From: DATATV01 sp036268615
GTDB lineage: Bacteria; Actinomycetota; Actinomycetes; Mycobacteriales; Pseudonocardiaceae
Direction: 5' to 3'
Length of the DNA stretch: 64,000 nucleotides
Assembly (NCBI GenBank): GCA_036268615.1
Contig: DATATV010000098.1
Coordinates: 6,136 to 70,135, forward strand
Shown here: in pieces, positions 33,636-41,956 of the stretch
Layout: every line of letters starts with the position of its first letter
Position numbering within the stretch: the first letter of the stretch is position 1
The notes under the pieces: generated by a model
Database searches by the model: none
Told to the model about the DNA's origin: nothing
The model's input: only the letters and a program-made list of their open reading frames with translations
Translations under genes and position numbers: made by a program

Positions 33636-34298
33636 TCAGACGTGCACCGGCGCACTGATCAACCCGACCACCGCGTCGACGAGCGCGTCCCCGGTCTGCG
33701 CCCAACTCGCCGCGGTGTCGACGTCCTCATGTCGGGACAGCGCGAGTTCCCGCTCCGCACAGGTGTGCACGAGCGCGCTGCGGACCATCTGATCCCGCAC
33801 CAGCGCGACCGACAGCGGCACCTGCGGGGTCAGCGCCCGGATCGCGGTGATCGTGGCCCGCATCGCCGGTGACCCGGTGTTCTCCCACACCACCACGTCC
33901 CGCAGGCCGGGCTCGGCGGTGACCAGCGCCGCGAACCGCGCGCACCAACTCGGATTTCCCAGCTCCGCAAGGTGTTCGGTGAACGGCCGCACGAGGCAGC
34001 CGACGTGGTCACGCAGTCGGGCCGAACCCTCCGCGTCCCGGAGGAGTTGCTGGCGCCGCCGTTCCATCGGCTCGGCGTGCGCCCGGCTGATCGCCAGAAT
34101 CAGGTCGGTCTTGGTGCCGAAGTGATAGGCGACCGCCGACTTGTTCGCCTGCCGCGCGGCATCGAGCACCTGCCGGACGGAGACCGCGGCAAAACCGTGC
34201 TCGGCGAACAGCCGCTCCGCGGTGTCCAGCAGCAGGGCGCGAGTGGTCTCGGTGCGGACCCGGTGCAGTCCACGACCGGCGACGCGGCGGTTCACCAT
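33636..34298 (-). CDS. TetR/AcrR family regulator
   Basis: A 220-residue protein with a helix-turn-helix near residues 38-66 (AVSVRQVLDAARQANKSAVAYHF) and a TetR C-terminal domain. The ATG at 34298 overlaps the end of the upstream P450 gene by 7 bases, so the two are one operon. It is convergent with selB, 10 bases apart. It probably acts on the 35585-35620 site upstream of the P450. Confidence 0.85.
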   Translation of the reverse strand: MVNRRVAGRGLHRVRTETTRALLLDTAERLFAEHGFAAVSVRQVLDAARQANKSAVAYHFGTKTDLILAISRAHAEPMERRRQQLLRDAEGSARLRDHVGCLVRPFTEHLAELGNPSWCARFAALVTAEPGLRDVVVWENTGSPAMRATITAIRALTPQVPLSVALVRDQMVRSALVHTCAERELALSRHEDVDTAASWAQTGDALVDAVVGLISAPVHV

Positions 34299-35530
34299 CG
34301 CACCGGCACCTGCTCGATGCCGCCGACGATCAGCCCCTCCCGACGGCGCAACTCGTCGGGCTCGACGGCCAGTTCGAGCGTCGGCAACCGGGTCAGCAGC
34401 GTACTGAGCACCGTGGTCAACTCGGTCCGCGCCAACGCCTGCCCGACGCAGGAGTGCGGGCCCGCGCCGAAGGCGACGTGCGGGTTGGGCGTGCGCGCCA
34501 GATCCATGTCGTCGGCACCGGTGAACGCGTGCTCGTCCCGGTTGGCCGCGGCCATGCTGCACACCACGGTCGTGCCGGCCGGCAGCGTGGTCCCGGCGAT
34601 CTCCACCGGCTCGGAGATGAACCGCGGCATGCCGAAACCGGGATTCGCGTCGAAGCGCAGCACTTCCTCCACCGCACTACGCACCAGCGACGGATCGGCC
34701 AGCAGCCGCTCCCAGCGCTCCCGGCGGGACAGCAGCATGGCGACCATCTTGCCGATCATGTTCGCCGTCGTCTCGTGCCCGGCGATCAACAAGCCCTGCC
34801 CGGTGACGATCAGTTCCTGCTCGGTCATGCCGGCCTCGTCGCCGACGGTCAGGCCGAGGGCGCTGAGCAGATCGTCGCCGGGATCGGTCAGCTTGCCGCG
34901 GACCAGCTTGGCCATGTAGGCGTAGAACTCCTGGCCGGACGCGGCGATCTCCGGCTGCGAATAGCGGGTCAGGTTGAGCATCGTGTCCGACCAGTGCGCG
35001 AACCGGTGCCGATCCTCGGCGGGCACGCCCAGCAGCTCGCAGATCACGAACACCGGCAGCGGAAACCCCAGCGCCGCACCAAGATCAGCCGGTGCGCCGG
35101 ACGCGACCAGCTCGTCGATCAGCGACTCGGCGATCTCCTGGATGCGGGGTTGCAGGGCGGTCACCCGCTTGATGGTGAACGAGCGCCCGACCAGCCGGCG
35201 CCAGCGCTGATGCCCGGGCCCGATCATCGAGGCCGACGTCCCCTCCGGCTCATCGTCTGCTCGCCGGCGCGCACTGAACGCCGAGGCGTCCCCGTTGCTG
35301 GACACCGAGGCAGCGCCCGGCGCGTCCAGTTGCCGGGTGAACCGAGGATCCATCAACAACGTACGCACGTCGTCGTAGCGGGTGAGCAGCAACGTCTCGT
35401 CCCCGCTGGCCATCCGCACCCGCGCCACCGGACACCCGTCGCGCAGCTGCGCCCACTCCGCCGGCGGTTCCAGCGCCGTGGGATTGGCGAAGGGATACAG
35501 CGGCGGTCGGACATCCTCGACGGCGGCCAT
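34292..35530 (-). CDS. Cytochrome P450
   Basis: A 412-residue soluble P450. The I-helix is LLIAGHETTANM, the K-helix ExxR is EEVLR, and the heme loop is FGAGPHSCVGQALAR. GGAG lies 6-7 bases before the ATG. The motifs are all intact. It is in an operon with a TetR gene and divergent from an SMP-30-like gene, with inverted repeats between. No ferredoxin is adjacent, so it would draw electrons from elsewhere. Confidence 0.92.
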   Translation of the reverse strand: MAAVEDVRPPLYPFANPTALEPPAEWAQLRDGCPVARVRMASGDETLLLTRYDDVRTLLMDPRFTRQLDAPGAASVSSNGDASAFSARRRADDEPEGTSASMIGPGHQRWRRLVGRSFTIKRVTALQPRIQEIAESLIDELVASGAPADLGAALGFPLPVFVICELLGVPAEDRHRFAHWSDTMLNLTRYSQPEIAASGQEFYAYMAKLVRGKLTDPGDDLLSALGLTVGDEAGMTEQELIVTGQGLLIAGHETTANMIGKMVAMLLSRRERWERLLADPSLVRSAVEEVLRFDANPGFGMPRFISEPVEIAGTTLPAGTTVVCSMAAANRDEHAFTGADDMDLARTPNPHVAFGAGPHSCVGQALARTELTTVLSTLLTRLPTLELAVEPDELRRREGLIVGGIEQVPVRW

Positions 35531-35584
35531 GACGGGCTCCTCTCAGCGGACGTGCCCGAGGTTAAGGCACTCGTCTGCCAAGTA

Positions 35585-35620
35585 TCAAGACAGCCTTGAC
35601 GATATTCATTCAACTGTCTT
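35585..35620. promoter_or_regulatory. Inverted repeats in P450/SMP-30 promoter region
   Basis: AAGACAG (35587-35593) is inverted at CTGTCTT (35614-35620), and TCAAG (35585-35589) at CTTGA (35595-35599). They are candidate sites for the TetR protein downstream of the P450. Confidence 0.55.
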
Positions 35621-35697
35621 AGTCCGCCCGCTGTCGATCCGCCGGGTCGCCGTTCGTGTAGGTGGTGCACGCAAACCTGACCAGCCGAGGAGACACC

Positions 35698-36543
35698 ATG
35701 ACCGAGCCGACAGTCCTGCTCAGCGGACTGGGAATTCCCGAATCACCGCGCTGGCACGAGGGGCGCCTGTGGTTCTGCAACTGGATCGACAGCCAGATCG
35801 TCGCGGTCGACCTCGACGGCCACCACGAGATCACCGCCGCACCGGTCCAGCGGTCGATGGGCTACTCCATCGACTGGCTGCCCGACGGCACCCTGCTGAT
35901 GACCGGAGACGCCCTGCGGCGCCGGGAACCCGACGGGAGGTGGGTGACCCAGGCCGACCAGGCCGCCAACGAGATCGTGGTGGACGCCAGCGGCCACACG
36001 TACATCAACGGCGCCGACTTCGACTTCGCCGGCGGCGAGGCCCCCAAACCCGGCTACATCATCCTGGTCACGCCCGACGGCGAACTCCGCCACGTCGCCG
36101 AGGACATCCAGTTCCCCAACGGCATGGTCGTCACCCCGGACAACCGCACGCTGATCATCGCCGAGTCCTTCGCCGGCTGCCTCACCGCGTTCGACATCGA
36201 GCCGGACGGCGGCCTGTCGGGTCGGCGCGTGTTCGCCGACGGCCTCGGCGCCGACGGCATCTGCCTCGACGCGGAGGGCGCCGTCTGGGTGTCGACCGGC
36301 CAGAACTCCGTCGTCCGGGTCGCCGAGGGCGGCAAGATCCTGGACCGCGTCGAACTGGACCCGGACCGCGCGCCGTTCGCCCTGATGCTCGGCGGCCCGG
36401 ACCGGCGAACCCTGTTCATCCTGACCGCCGAATGGCGCCCGGCCGAGGGCATCACCGGCAACATCAGCCGGCTGAGCACCGGCCCGCGCACCGGCCAGGT
36501 CCTGACCATCCGGGTGCCGGTCCCGGGAACCGGGCGTCCCTGA
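35698..36543 (+). CDS. SMP-30/gluconolactonase-like beta-propeller protein
   Basis: A 281-residue six-bladed propeller of the SMP-30/gluconolaconase/LRE group: GIPESPRWHEGRLWFCNWI (metal Glu), FPNGMVVTPDNRTLIIAESF and GADGICLDAEGAVWVS (metal Asp). The metal site Glu-Asn-Asp is present. It hydrolyses lactones or phospho-compounds in known relatives; substrate unknown. GAGGAGA precedes the ATG. It is divergent from the P450 and may share its TetR control. Confidence 0.88.
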   Translation: MTEPTVLLSGLGIPESPRWHEGRLWFCNWIDSQIVAVDLDGHHEITAAPVQRSMGYSIDWLPDGTLLMTGDALRRREPDGRWVTQADQAANEIVVDASGHTYINGADFDFAGGEAPKPGYIILVTPDGELRHVAEDIQFPNGMVVTPDNRTLIIAESFAGCLTAFDIEPDGGLSGRRVFADGLGADGICLDAEGAVWVSTGQNSVVRVAEGGKILDRVELDPDRAPFALMLGGPDRRTLFILTAEWRPAEGITGNISRLSTGPRTGQVLTIRVPVPGTGRP

Positions 36544-36556
36544 CCACCGGTCAGGG
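36538..36556. terminator. Hairpin at end of SMP-30-like gene
   Basis: CCCTGACC and GGTCAGGG around the 3-base loop ACC, spanning the stop codon. It may serve this gene and the convergent gene at 36551. Confidence 0.6.
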
Positions 36557-36874
36557 GTTCTTCTTGATCTTGTCGATGACGGTGTTGGGGTCGTTGTTGT
36601 TGTACATCTCGTAGTGCTCGCCGTCGGCGGACAACCGGGTGCTGGTCTGGAAGTCCGGGTCGCTGGGCGAGTACGGCGAGGCCGGCGCACCGGTGGAACA
36701 GCCGTACTGCTGCTCGTTGTAGAAGCGGTTGGCCACCGCCTGCTGGAGCTCGGCACGTTGGTTGTCGTCGATCCGGCCCAGCGCGTGGTGCTGGTCGATC
36801 ACCGAGTGCACACCCGACGCCGACCACGATCGGCCAGTTTCGGCCCGCTTCCCTGCCGACAGCCGGCAACGCAC
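36551..36874 (-). CDS. Hypothetical protein, possibly truncated
   Basis: A 107-residue frame from a GTG. It is hydrophilic, rich in Asn, Gln and Tyr near the end (NRFYNEQQYGCSTGAP, YNNNDPNTVIDKIKKNP). The other frame just upstream encodes WPIVVGVGCALG, which looks like a membrane or lipoprotein start, so a frameshift near the 5' end is possible. It lies 24 bases after the 36899 gene on the same strand. No family is recognised. Confidence 0.5.
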   Translation of the reverse strand: MRCRLSAGKRAETGRSWSASGVHSVIDQHHALGRIDDNQRAELQQAVANRFYNEQQYGCSTGAPASPYSPSDPDFQTSTRLSADGEHYEMYNNNDPNTVIDKIKKNP

Positions 36875-36898
36875 GGCTGTCAGGCCGGACCGGGCGGC

Positions 36899-37501
36899 TC
36901 AGCCTTCGCCGCCCCCACCGTCGGCGCCGCCCTCGTCTCCGCCACCACTGTCACCGCTGTTGCCACTGCCACCGTCCACGCCACCCTCGTCCGACGGTGA
37001 ACCGAACGAGCCACCGCCGATGGTGCCGCCGGTCTGCGTGCCGCCGTAGTACCAGGCGTACGAGCCGAGATCGCCGTTGCTGCCCTGGTTCGACGCGTTC
37101 TGGCAGTTCGACGAGTCAGCCACCGCCATGGTGTCAACGTCGACACAGCGCTGATCGGGACCGACCCGGATCAACCCCAGCAGCACGGCGACCGCGGCAT
37201 AGGCCCCCAGCACCAGCAGCACGCCGAGTTTCTTCGACAACCGCGCCCCGCGGCGATCCTCCACCAGGTGCACGATCTTCGCGGCGGCCGCCGGCGTCCC
37301 GGTCAGCAGTACCGCCCCGGCCACGAACCCGAGTCCGGACCAGGCGCCGAGTCCCGCGACGACACCCGCCACCACGACCGAGGGCACAATTCCGATGACC
37401 AATACCGTCCCGGGGCCGACCCGCAGTCGGCGGTAACGTTCCCATTCTTCGGCCGGCGCGCGAGTCGGCAGCTGGCCCTCGACGGCACGGGATGAGCCCA
37501 T
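36899..37501 (-). CDS. Hypothetical membrane protein with Gly-rich tail
   Basis: A 200-residue protein with two to three hydrophobic segments (VLVIGIVPSVVVAGVVAG, GFVAGAVLLTG, LGVLLVLGAYAAVAVLLGL), then a domain with two Cys (RCVDVDTM, NCQN) and a tail of about 50 residues rich in Gly, Ser and Asp. AGGAGGAG lies 3 bases before the ATG. The tail resembles those of secreted or surface-exposed actinomycete proteins. Function unknown; it is probably paired with the 36551 gene. Confidence 0.7.
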   Translation of the reverse strand: MGSSRAVEGQLPTRAPAEEWERYRRLRVGPGTVLVIGIVPSVVVAGVVAGLGAWSGLGFVAGAVLLTGTPAAAAKIVHLVEDRRGARLSKKLGVLLVLGAYAAVAVLLGLIRVGPDQRCVDVDTMAVADSSNCQNASNQGSNGDLGSYAWYYGGTQTGGTIGGGSFGSPSDEGGVDGGSGNSGDSGGGDEGGADGGGGEG

Positions 37502-37637
37502 CGGCTCCTCCTACTCATGCGCTGAACGCGAGTAGATCCACCAGCACATCACAACGACCGAACGGCCGCAACGCATTCATCGAGTTCCGCGCCCTGGTCT
37601 ACGGGCGGATGTTCGCCGAACCAGCCGGGCTTCGTGG

Positions 37638-38264
37638 TCAGCCGCGGCCGCGCTTCGTGGATTGCTTCGTCGTGCCGGTCCAGCCGGTGTCGAGGAGAGC
37701 GAAGATCCGGTCGAGGGCGGACTCGGCGTCGGCTCGCCCGTGGACCAAGGGGACGGCTTCGAGGGCGAAATGGGCCAGCGCGTGGCAGCCGGGATCGTCC
37801 TCGGGCAGCCCGGTCTCGGCGGCGATCGCCACGGCCAGGGCGTTCTCGTGGCGCAGCCACATCCGGCGAAAGTGCTCGCGCAGTGCTGCGGTGGTGTCGA
37901 TCAGGCGGACGAAGTCGGCGAAGCGCGGGTCGGTGCGGACCTGTCGGGAGCGCTCGTCGCGCAGCAGTTGGCGCAGCGCCTGGGGGATGGACTGACCGGT
38001 GGGGCGTTCACGGACAGCGGTGACGAGTGCGGCCTCGCGGTCGGCGTCCTGGTCGAAGACCAGTGCTTCCTTGCCGTCGGGGAAGTGTTTGAACAGGGTG
38101 GCCACCGAGACGTCGGCGGTGTCGGCGATCTCCCGCACGCCGACCGCGTCGTAGCCGCGCTCCAGGAACAGCTCCAGCGCGGCGTCCGCCAGGGATTGGC
38201 GGGTGGCGGCCTTCTTGCGCTCGCGGCGCCCTGTCTCGGTCACATCCCCCATCTTAGCGCTCAT
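37638..38264 (-). CDS. TetR/AcrR family regulator
   Basis: A 208-residue protein with a helix-turn-helix at about residues 40-62 (VSVATLFKHFPDGKEAL) and a MftR-like C-terminal domain. Neither ATG (38264 or 38252) has a clear ribosome site. It is divergent from a TetX-like monooxygenase, 124 bases away, and is its likely repressor. Confidence 0.83.
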   Translation of the reverse strand: MSAKMGDVTETGRRERKKAATRQSLADAALELFLERGYDAVGVREIADTADVSVATLFKHFPDGKEALVFDQDADREAALVTAVRERPTGQSIPQALRQLLRDERSRQVRTDPRFADFVRLIDTTAALREHFRRMWLRHENALAVAIAAETGLPEDDPGCHALAHFALEAVPLVHGRADAESALDRIFALLDTGWTGTTKQSTKRGRG

Positions 38265-38388
38265 GTTGAACGGATCAAAAAACAGAACGGTTAGACTTTT
38301 CGAACAGTTTCACCTACCGTGGTGGAGCGGCCGGCACCCATCGGTGACGAACCCACCGCAACACCACGCGTGGAGAGGATTCACCCTC

Positions 38389-39594
38389 ATGACGACCACA
38401 TCTCGCATCGCCATCATCGGCGGCGGCCCCGCCGGCCTGATGTGCGCCCGTGTCCTGCAAGGGCACGGCATACAGCCGGTGGTGTACGACGCGGACGCCG
38501 CCGTGGACTCCCGTGACCCGGGAGGAACGCTCGACCTGCACGCCGACGCCGGCCAGATCGCGCTGGAGGACGCCGGACTGATGGACGCCTTCCGGGCATT
38601 GGCCCGGGTCGAGGGCCAGGCCAAGAGCCGCCGGGACCACCGCGGCACCGTCCTGGCCGAATTCACTCCGGCCGAGGGCGACCAGGCGGCTCCCGAGATC
38701 GACCGCGGCCAGCTGCGGACCATGCTCCACCAGCATCTGAAGCCCGACACTGTCCACTGGGGACACAAACTCCGCAACGTGACGCCAGTGGACGGTGGGA
38801 CGCACCGACTGGAGTTCGCCAACGGCGGCAGCGCGGAAGCCGACCTCGTCATCGGCGCCGACGGCGCCTGGTCGCCGGTTCGCCGGCTGCTCACCGACGC
38901 GGTGCCGCACTACCTCGGCGTCCACTTCCTCGACGCCCGATTCGACGACGTGGACACCAGGCACCCCGAGGTCGCCGCGATCGTGGGGGACGGCCACATG
39001 TTCTCCACCGACGGCGACGGCCGGGCGGTGATCGTCCAGCGCAACAGCAACGGCGTGGTCCGCGGTTACGTGGCCTTCCGCGCCGAACTCGACTGGCAGG
39101 TCACGGCCGGCGTGGACGTCACCGACCGCGAGGCCGTCCGGTCCTACCTGGTCCGGGAGTTCAGCGGATGGTCCGCGGTCATGCGCCCGCTGATCACCGA
39201 CAACGACGGCGACTACGCGCAGCGCAGCTTCTGGGCGCTGCCCGCCCCGCTGACCTGGGATCACGTCCCCGGCGTCACCCTGATCGGCGACGCGGCCCAC
39301 CTGATGGCACCCTTCGGCGGCCACGGCACGAATCTCGCGCTGCTCGACGGCGCGGAACTCGCGCACGCCATCAAGAAGGAGAGCAGTCTCGACGACGCGG
39401 TCGCCCACTACGAGGCAGCGATGTTCCCGCGCTCCGGGGAACTCGCCGCGAGCTCGAACACCGCGCTCACCCGGTTTTTCGCCACAACGTCCCCGGACAC
39501 GCCGCACCTGCCTCCTGACCACGCGCGGGAACACGAGAACTATCAGGCCAGGGCTGTGGAATACCGACGCCGGCGAGCCGAGGACGGCCAATAA
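38389..39594 (+). CDS. FAD-dependent monooxygenase, TetX-like
   Basis: A 401-residue class A flavoprotein monooxygenase. GGGPAGLMCARVL is the FAD-binding start, GGTLDLHADAGQ, PEIDRGQLRTML, FSGW and LIGDAAHLMAPFGGHGTN match the TetX tetracycline-inactivating group by order and spacing, and HYEAAMF occurs near the end. GGAGAGGA precedes the ATG. It is divergent from a TetR gene, so expression is probably induced by a ligand. Whether it acts on tetracyclines or on a pathway intermediate cannot be told from sequence. Confidence 0.88.
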   Translation: MTTTSRIAIIGGGPAGLMCARVLQGHGIQPVVYDADAAVDSRDPGGTLDLHADAGQIALEDAGLMDAFRALARVEGQAKSRRDHRGTVLAEFTPAEGDQAAPEIDRGQLRTMLHQHLKPDTVHWGHKLRNVTPVDGGTHRLEFANGGSAEADLVIGADGAWSPVRRLLTDAVPHYLGVHFLDARFDDVDTRHPEVAAIVGDGHMFSTDGDGRAVIVQRNSNGVVRGYVAFRAELDWQVTAGVDVTDREAVRSYLVREFSGWSAVMRPLITDNDGDYAQRSFWALPAPLTWDHVPGVTLIGDAAHLMAPFGGHGTNLALLDGAELAHAIKKESSLDDAVAHYEAAMFPRSGELAASSNTALTRFFATTSPDTPHLPPDHAREHENYQARAVEYRRRRAEDGQ

Positions 39595-39654
39595 AGACAT
39601 ATCCCACAAGCTCTTGATTGCTGATGACTTGAGCGCGCCGCTGAGGGAGATGAG

Positions 39655-39683
39655 CCGGCCCCGTGGCTACGCCACGGGGCCGG
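39655..39683. terminator. Perfect hairpin between convergent genes
   Basis: CCGGCCCCGTGGC and GCCACGGGGCCGG form a 13-base stem with a 3-base loop. It lies between the monooxygenase and chitinase genes. Confidence 0.8.
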
Positions 39684-39698
39684 GCGAGCAGGAAAGCG

Positions 39699-40586
39699 TC
39701 AACAGGTGAGGTTGTTGCCGGCAGACACGCCGAGGATTCCGGTGAACTGCTCGTAGAGGTTGACCCGGTCCTGCATCTCGGCAGTGTTGCCACCGTTGCA
39801 CTCGATGCTGCCGTTGATGGACCAGATGGTCTGGCCGAAGCCGGCCCCGTTGACCATGGCGTTGTGCCCGGTCATGGTGCCCGGGCCGGTCTGGGTGTCC
39901 CAGTACCAGAGCGCGGTCTTCCATGAGGTCGCCGAATCGGTCGCAACGAGGTTCGGGTTGTCCAGCAGGTCGATACCCAGCGCGTTGCCGGCCGCGTAGT
40001 AGTTGAAGTTCCAGCTGATCTGGAGCGGGCCGCGGCCGTAGTACGCGGATGTGCCGGCCGGACAGCCGTAGGACTGACTGGTATCGCAGTAGTCGCCCGA
40101 CTGGTCGATCTCACTGATGTAGACCAGTCCACCGGTCTCGTGCGAGACGTTGGCCAGGAACGCGGCGGCCTCCTGCTTCTGCACGGTGTCGCTGCCGGTG
40201 GTGGCGAAGCCGGGGTAGGCGCTCATCGCCGAGATCAGCCCGTCGTAGGTGTAGAAGGAGTTCCGGCTGGGGAACATCTGGTCGAACTGGGCCTCACTGA
40301 CCACGAATCCACCGGCCGGCGTTGAGCCGCCTCCGCCTCCGCCGCAGGTGCCGTCGTCGGTCCACACGCCGCTGGTGCCGGGCGGCTGCTCGTTCTGGGT
40401 CCACCATTTGGCGGTGTAGTTGTGGCCGTTGAGGGAGGCCTCCATGCCGCCGGTGTAGACCGAGCTCGCGTTCCAGGTGGCGGCGCAGGCCGGGTCGGCG
40501 GAAGCGGATACGGCGGGCATCACCATGGTGATCGTGGCTGCGAGGGCGGCCGAGGCGAGGCCGGCCAGAAGTATGCGGATGGACAT
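39699..40586 (-). CDS. Secreted GH19 chitinase with chitin-binding domain
   Basis: A 295-residue exported chitinase. The signal peptide is about residues 1-29 (LLAGLASAALAATITMVMPAVSASA). A type 5/12 chitin-binding domain follows (WNASSVYTGG, WWTQNEQPPGTSGVW), then a Gly linker, then a GH19 domain with the catalytic Glu in NVSHETGGL and the motifs YYGRGPLQISWNFNY and INGSIECNGG. AAGGAG precedes the ATG. A dre-like DasR site lies 56 bases upstream, so it is probably induced through N-acetylglucosamine-dependent release of DasR. Confidence 0.93.
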   Translation of the reverse strand: MSIRILLAGLASAALAATITMVMPAVSASADPACAATWNASSVYTGGMEASLNGHNYTAKWWTQNEQPPGTSGVWTDDGTCGGGGGGSTPAGGFVVSEAQFDQMFPSRNSFYTYDGLISAMSAYPGFATTGSDTVQKQEAAAFLANVSHETGGLVYISEIDQSGDYCDTSQSYGCPAGTSAYYGRGPLQISWNFNYYAAGNALGIDLLDNPNLVATDSATSWKTALWYWDTQTGPGTMTGHNAMVNGAGFGQTIWSINGSIECNGGNTAEMQDRVNLYEQFTGILGVSAGNNLTC

Positions 40587-40641
40587 TTGCACTCCTTTCT
40601 GCTGGAAAGAGGGTCCGTCTGCTCTTTCAACACTGAACCGC

Positions 40642-40657
40642 AGTGGTCTAAACCAGT
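40642..40657. promoter_or_regulatory. dre-like DasR operator of chitinase gene
   Basis: AGTGGTCTAAACCAGT closely matches the DasR-responsive element consensus (AGTGGTCTAGACCACT type). It lies 56 bases before the chitinase ATG, where DasR sites are found in streptomycete chitinase genes. DasR itself is not in the window. Confidence 0.75.
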
Positions 40658-40721
40658 CAAGGTCAACAGATAACTGTGAAAAGCCCGCAGCCACCCACTG
40701 CGCCCGATGGGCCGGCCAGTA

Positions 40722-40761
40722 CTTGACATCGGCTGTCAAGTACTTGACACTTCACGTCAAG
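40722..40761. promoter_or_regulatory. Tandem palindromes upstream of HTH gene
   Basis: CTTGACA-N5-TGTCAAG (40722-40740) is perfect, and CTTGAC-N7-GTCAAG (40743-40761) follows at once. The second overlaps the AAGGAGG ribosome site of the HTH gene. They suggest autoregulation by the HTH protein, or joint -35 and operator use, since each contains TTGACA or TTGACAC. Confidence 0.6.
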
Positions 40762-40772
40762 GAGGCGGTCCG

Positions 40773-41213
40773 ATGTCGGTGTCGCGCGACGCACTGGTCG
40801 AGCAACTGGTCGCCGTGGTGCGACAGCGACTGCTCGATCCGTTGGAGATCCTGCTGGGCATCGACCAGCCGGCCGACCGGGTCCGGACGGCGGCCGAGGA
40901 CTGGGCGACCCAGTTGCTCGGCGAGGACCAGACCGCGGCGGTGATGTGCATCGCCCGACTGATCGCCGCGCTCTACCCAGGTGACCACTTCGCGCCGCCG
41001 GCCGACTGGTGGGGCACACCGTTCGGGCAGGTCGTCGCGCGCCGCGCCGGCTACCCGGGCACGGACCACGTCTCCTACAGCGTCGCCGGCGCCATGCTCG
41101 GCGTCACCCGGCAGGGCGTACACGACCTCGTCACCAGGGGAAAACTCGCCCGCCACGCCGAGGGCGGCGTCACGACGGAATCCGTCAGCATTCGAATGAG
41201 GAGCCTGACATGA
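40773..41213 (+). CDS. Small HTH DNA-binding protein
   Basis: A 146-residue protein, helical in the first 75 residues, with a helix-turn-helix near the end (YSVAGAMLGVTRQGVHDLVTRGKLARH, about residues 105-131) of the excisionase/MerR-like type. AAGGAGG lies 6 bases before the ATG. It overlaps the hydrolase start by 4 bases (ATGA), so the two form an operon. Tandem palindromes upstream may be its own sites. Confidence 0.75.
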   Translation: MSVSRDALVEQLVAVVRQRLLDPLEILLGIDQPADRVRTAAEDWATQLLGEDQTAAVMCIARLIAALYPGDHFAPPADWWGTPFGQVVARRAGYPGTDHVSYSVAGAMLGVTRQGVHDLVTRGKLARHAEGGVTTESVSIRMRSLT

Positions 41214-41956
41214 TCGACTTCGGCGGGTCGGGACCGCACCTGCTTCTGCTGCACGGTCTGGGCGGCAGCGCACAGGACTGGCGCGAGTTCGCCGGCCCGC
41301 TCACCGACACCCACCACGTGCTCGCCGTCGACCTGCGCACGGAACTGCCCTGGTCATGGGACCTCGCCCTGGCCGACATCGAGGCGCTCGGCCTGGACAA
41401 CCCGGCCGTGGTCGGCATGTCCTTCGGCGGCATGATCGCCGGCCGGTGGGCGACGCGACACCCGCAGTGCCCCGCCGCGGTCAGCATCGACGGCCATCGC
41501 GGCGCCCTCACCGCACCGGCGAACTACCCGGGCATGTCACCCGCCCGCATCGATGCGGACCTGGCCACGCTGCGGGTCGTGTTCGAGGCGCAAGCACAGA
41601 CACCGTTCCTGCGCACCGTGTTCGACGCCTTCCTCGCCGACGACACCATCGACGCGTTCGCCATGGCGTCATGCCCAACCCTGGTGCTGTTGGCGACACA
41701 GAACATCCAGCAGGCACAGGACTTCGACGAGCTGATGGCCGCCGGTCGGCGCGGCGTCAAACGCGACCTGACAGCCGCGGCCGCGGCGAATCCGAACCTC
41801 ACCGTCACCGAGTTCGACGGCACCCACGGCATGGTCGCGGAGCAGCCCGCCGCCATCGCCGAGATCGTCCACCAGTTCCTGCCGCCGCCCCGGGCTGCGA
41901 CATACCGGCAAAAACCGCCTTATACCGCCGATATCCGCTCAGCGGAAGATGTCTGA
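41210..41956 (+). CDS. Alpha/beta-fold hydrolase
   Basis: A 248-residue hydrolase. LLLLHGLGGSAQDW forms the oxyanion region, the nucleophile Ser71 is in GMSFGGMIAG, the Asp is likely in the region after VLLATQNI, and the His is in DGTHGMVAEQ. The lid is short. It is coupled to a regulator gene upstream. Its 3' end overlaps that of the convergent SRPBCC gene by 37 bases. The substrate is unknown. Confidence 0.82.
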   Translation: MIDFGGSGPHLLLLHGLGGSAQDWREFAGPLTDTHHVLAVDLRTELPWSWDLALADIEALGLDNPAVVGMSFGGMIAGRWATRHPQCPAAVSIDGHRGALTAPANYPGMSPARIDADLATLRVVFEAQAQTPFLRTVFDAFLADDTIDAFAMASCPTLVLLATQNIQQAQDFDELMAAGRRGVKRDLTAAAAANPNLTVTEFDGTHGMVAEQPAAIAEIVHQFLPPPRAATYRQKPPYTADIRSAEDV

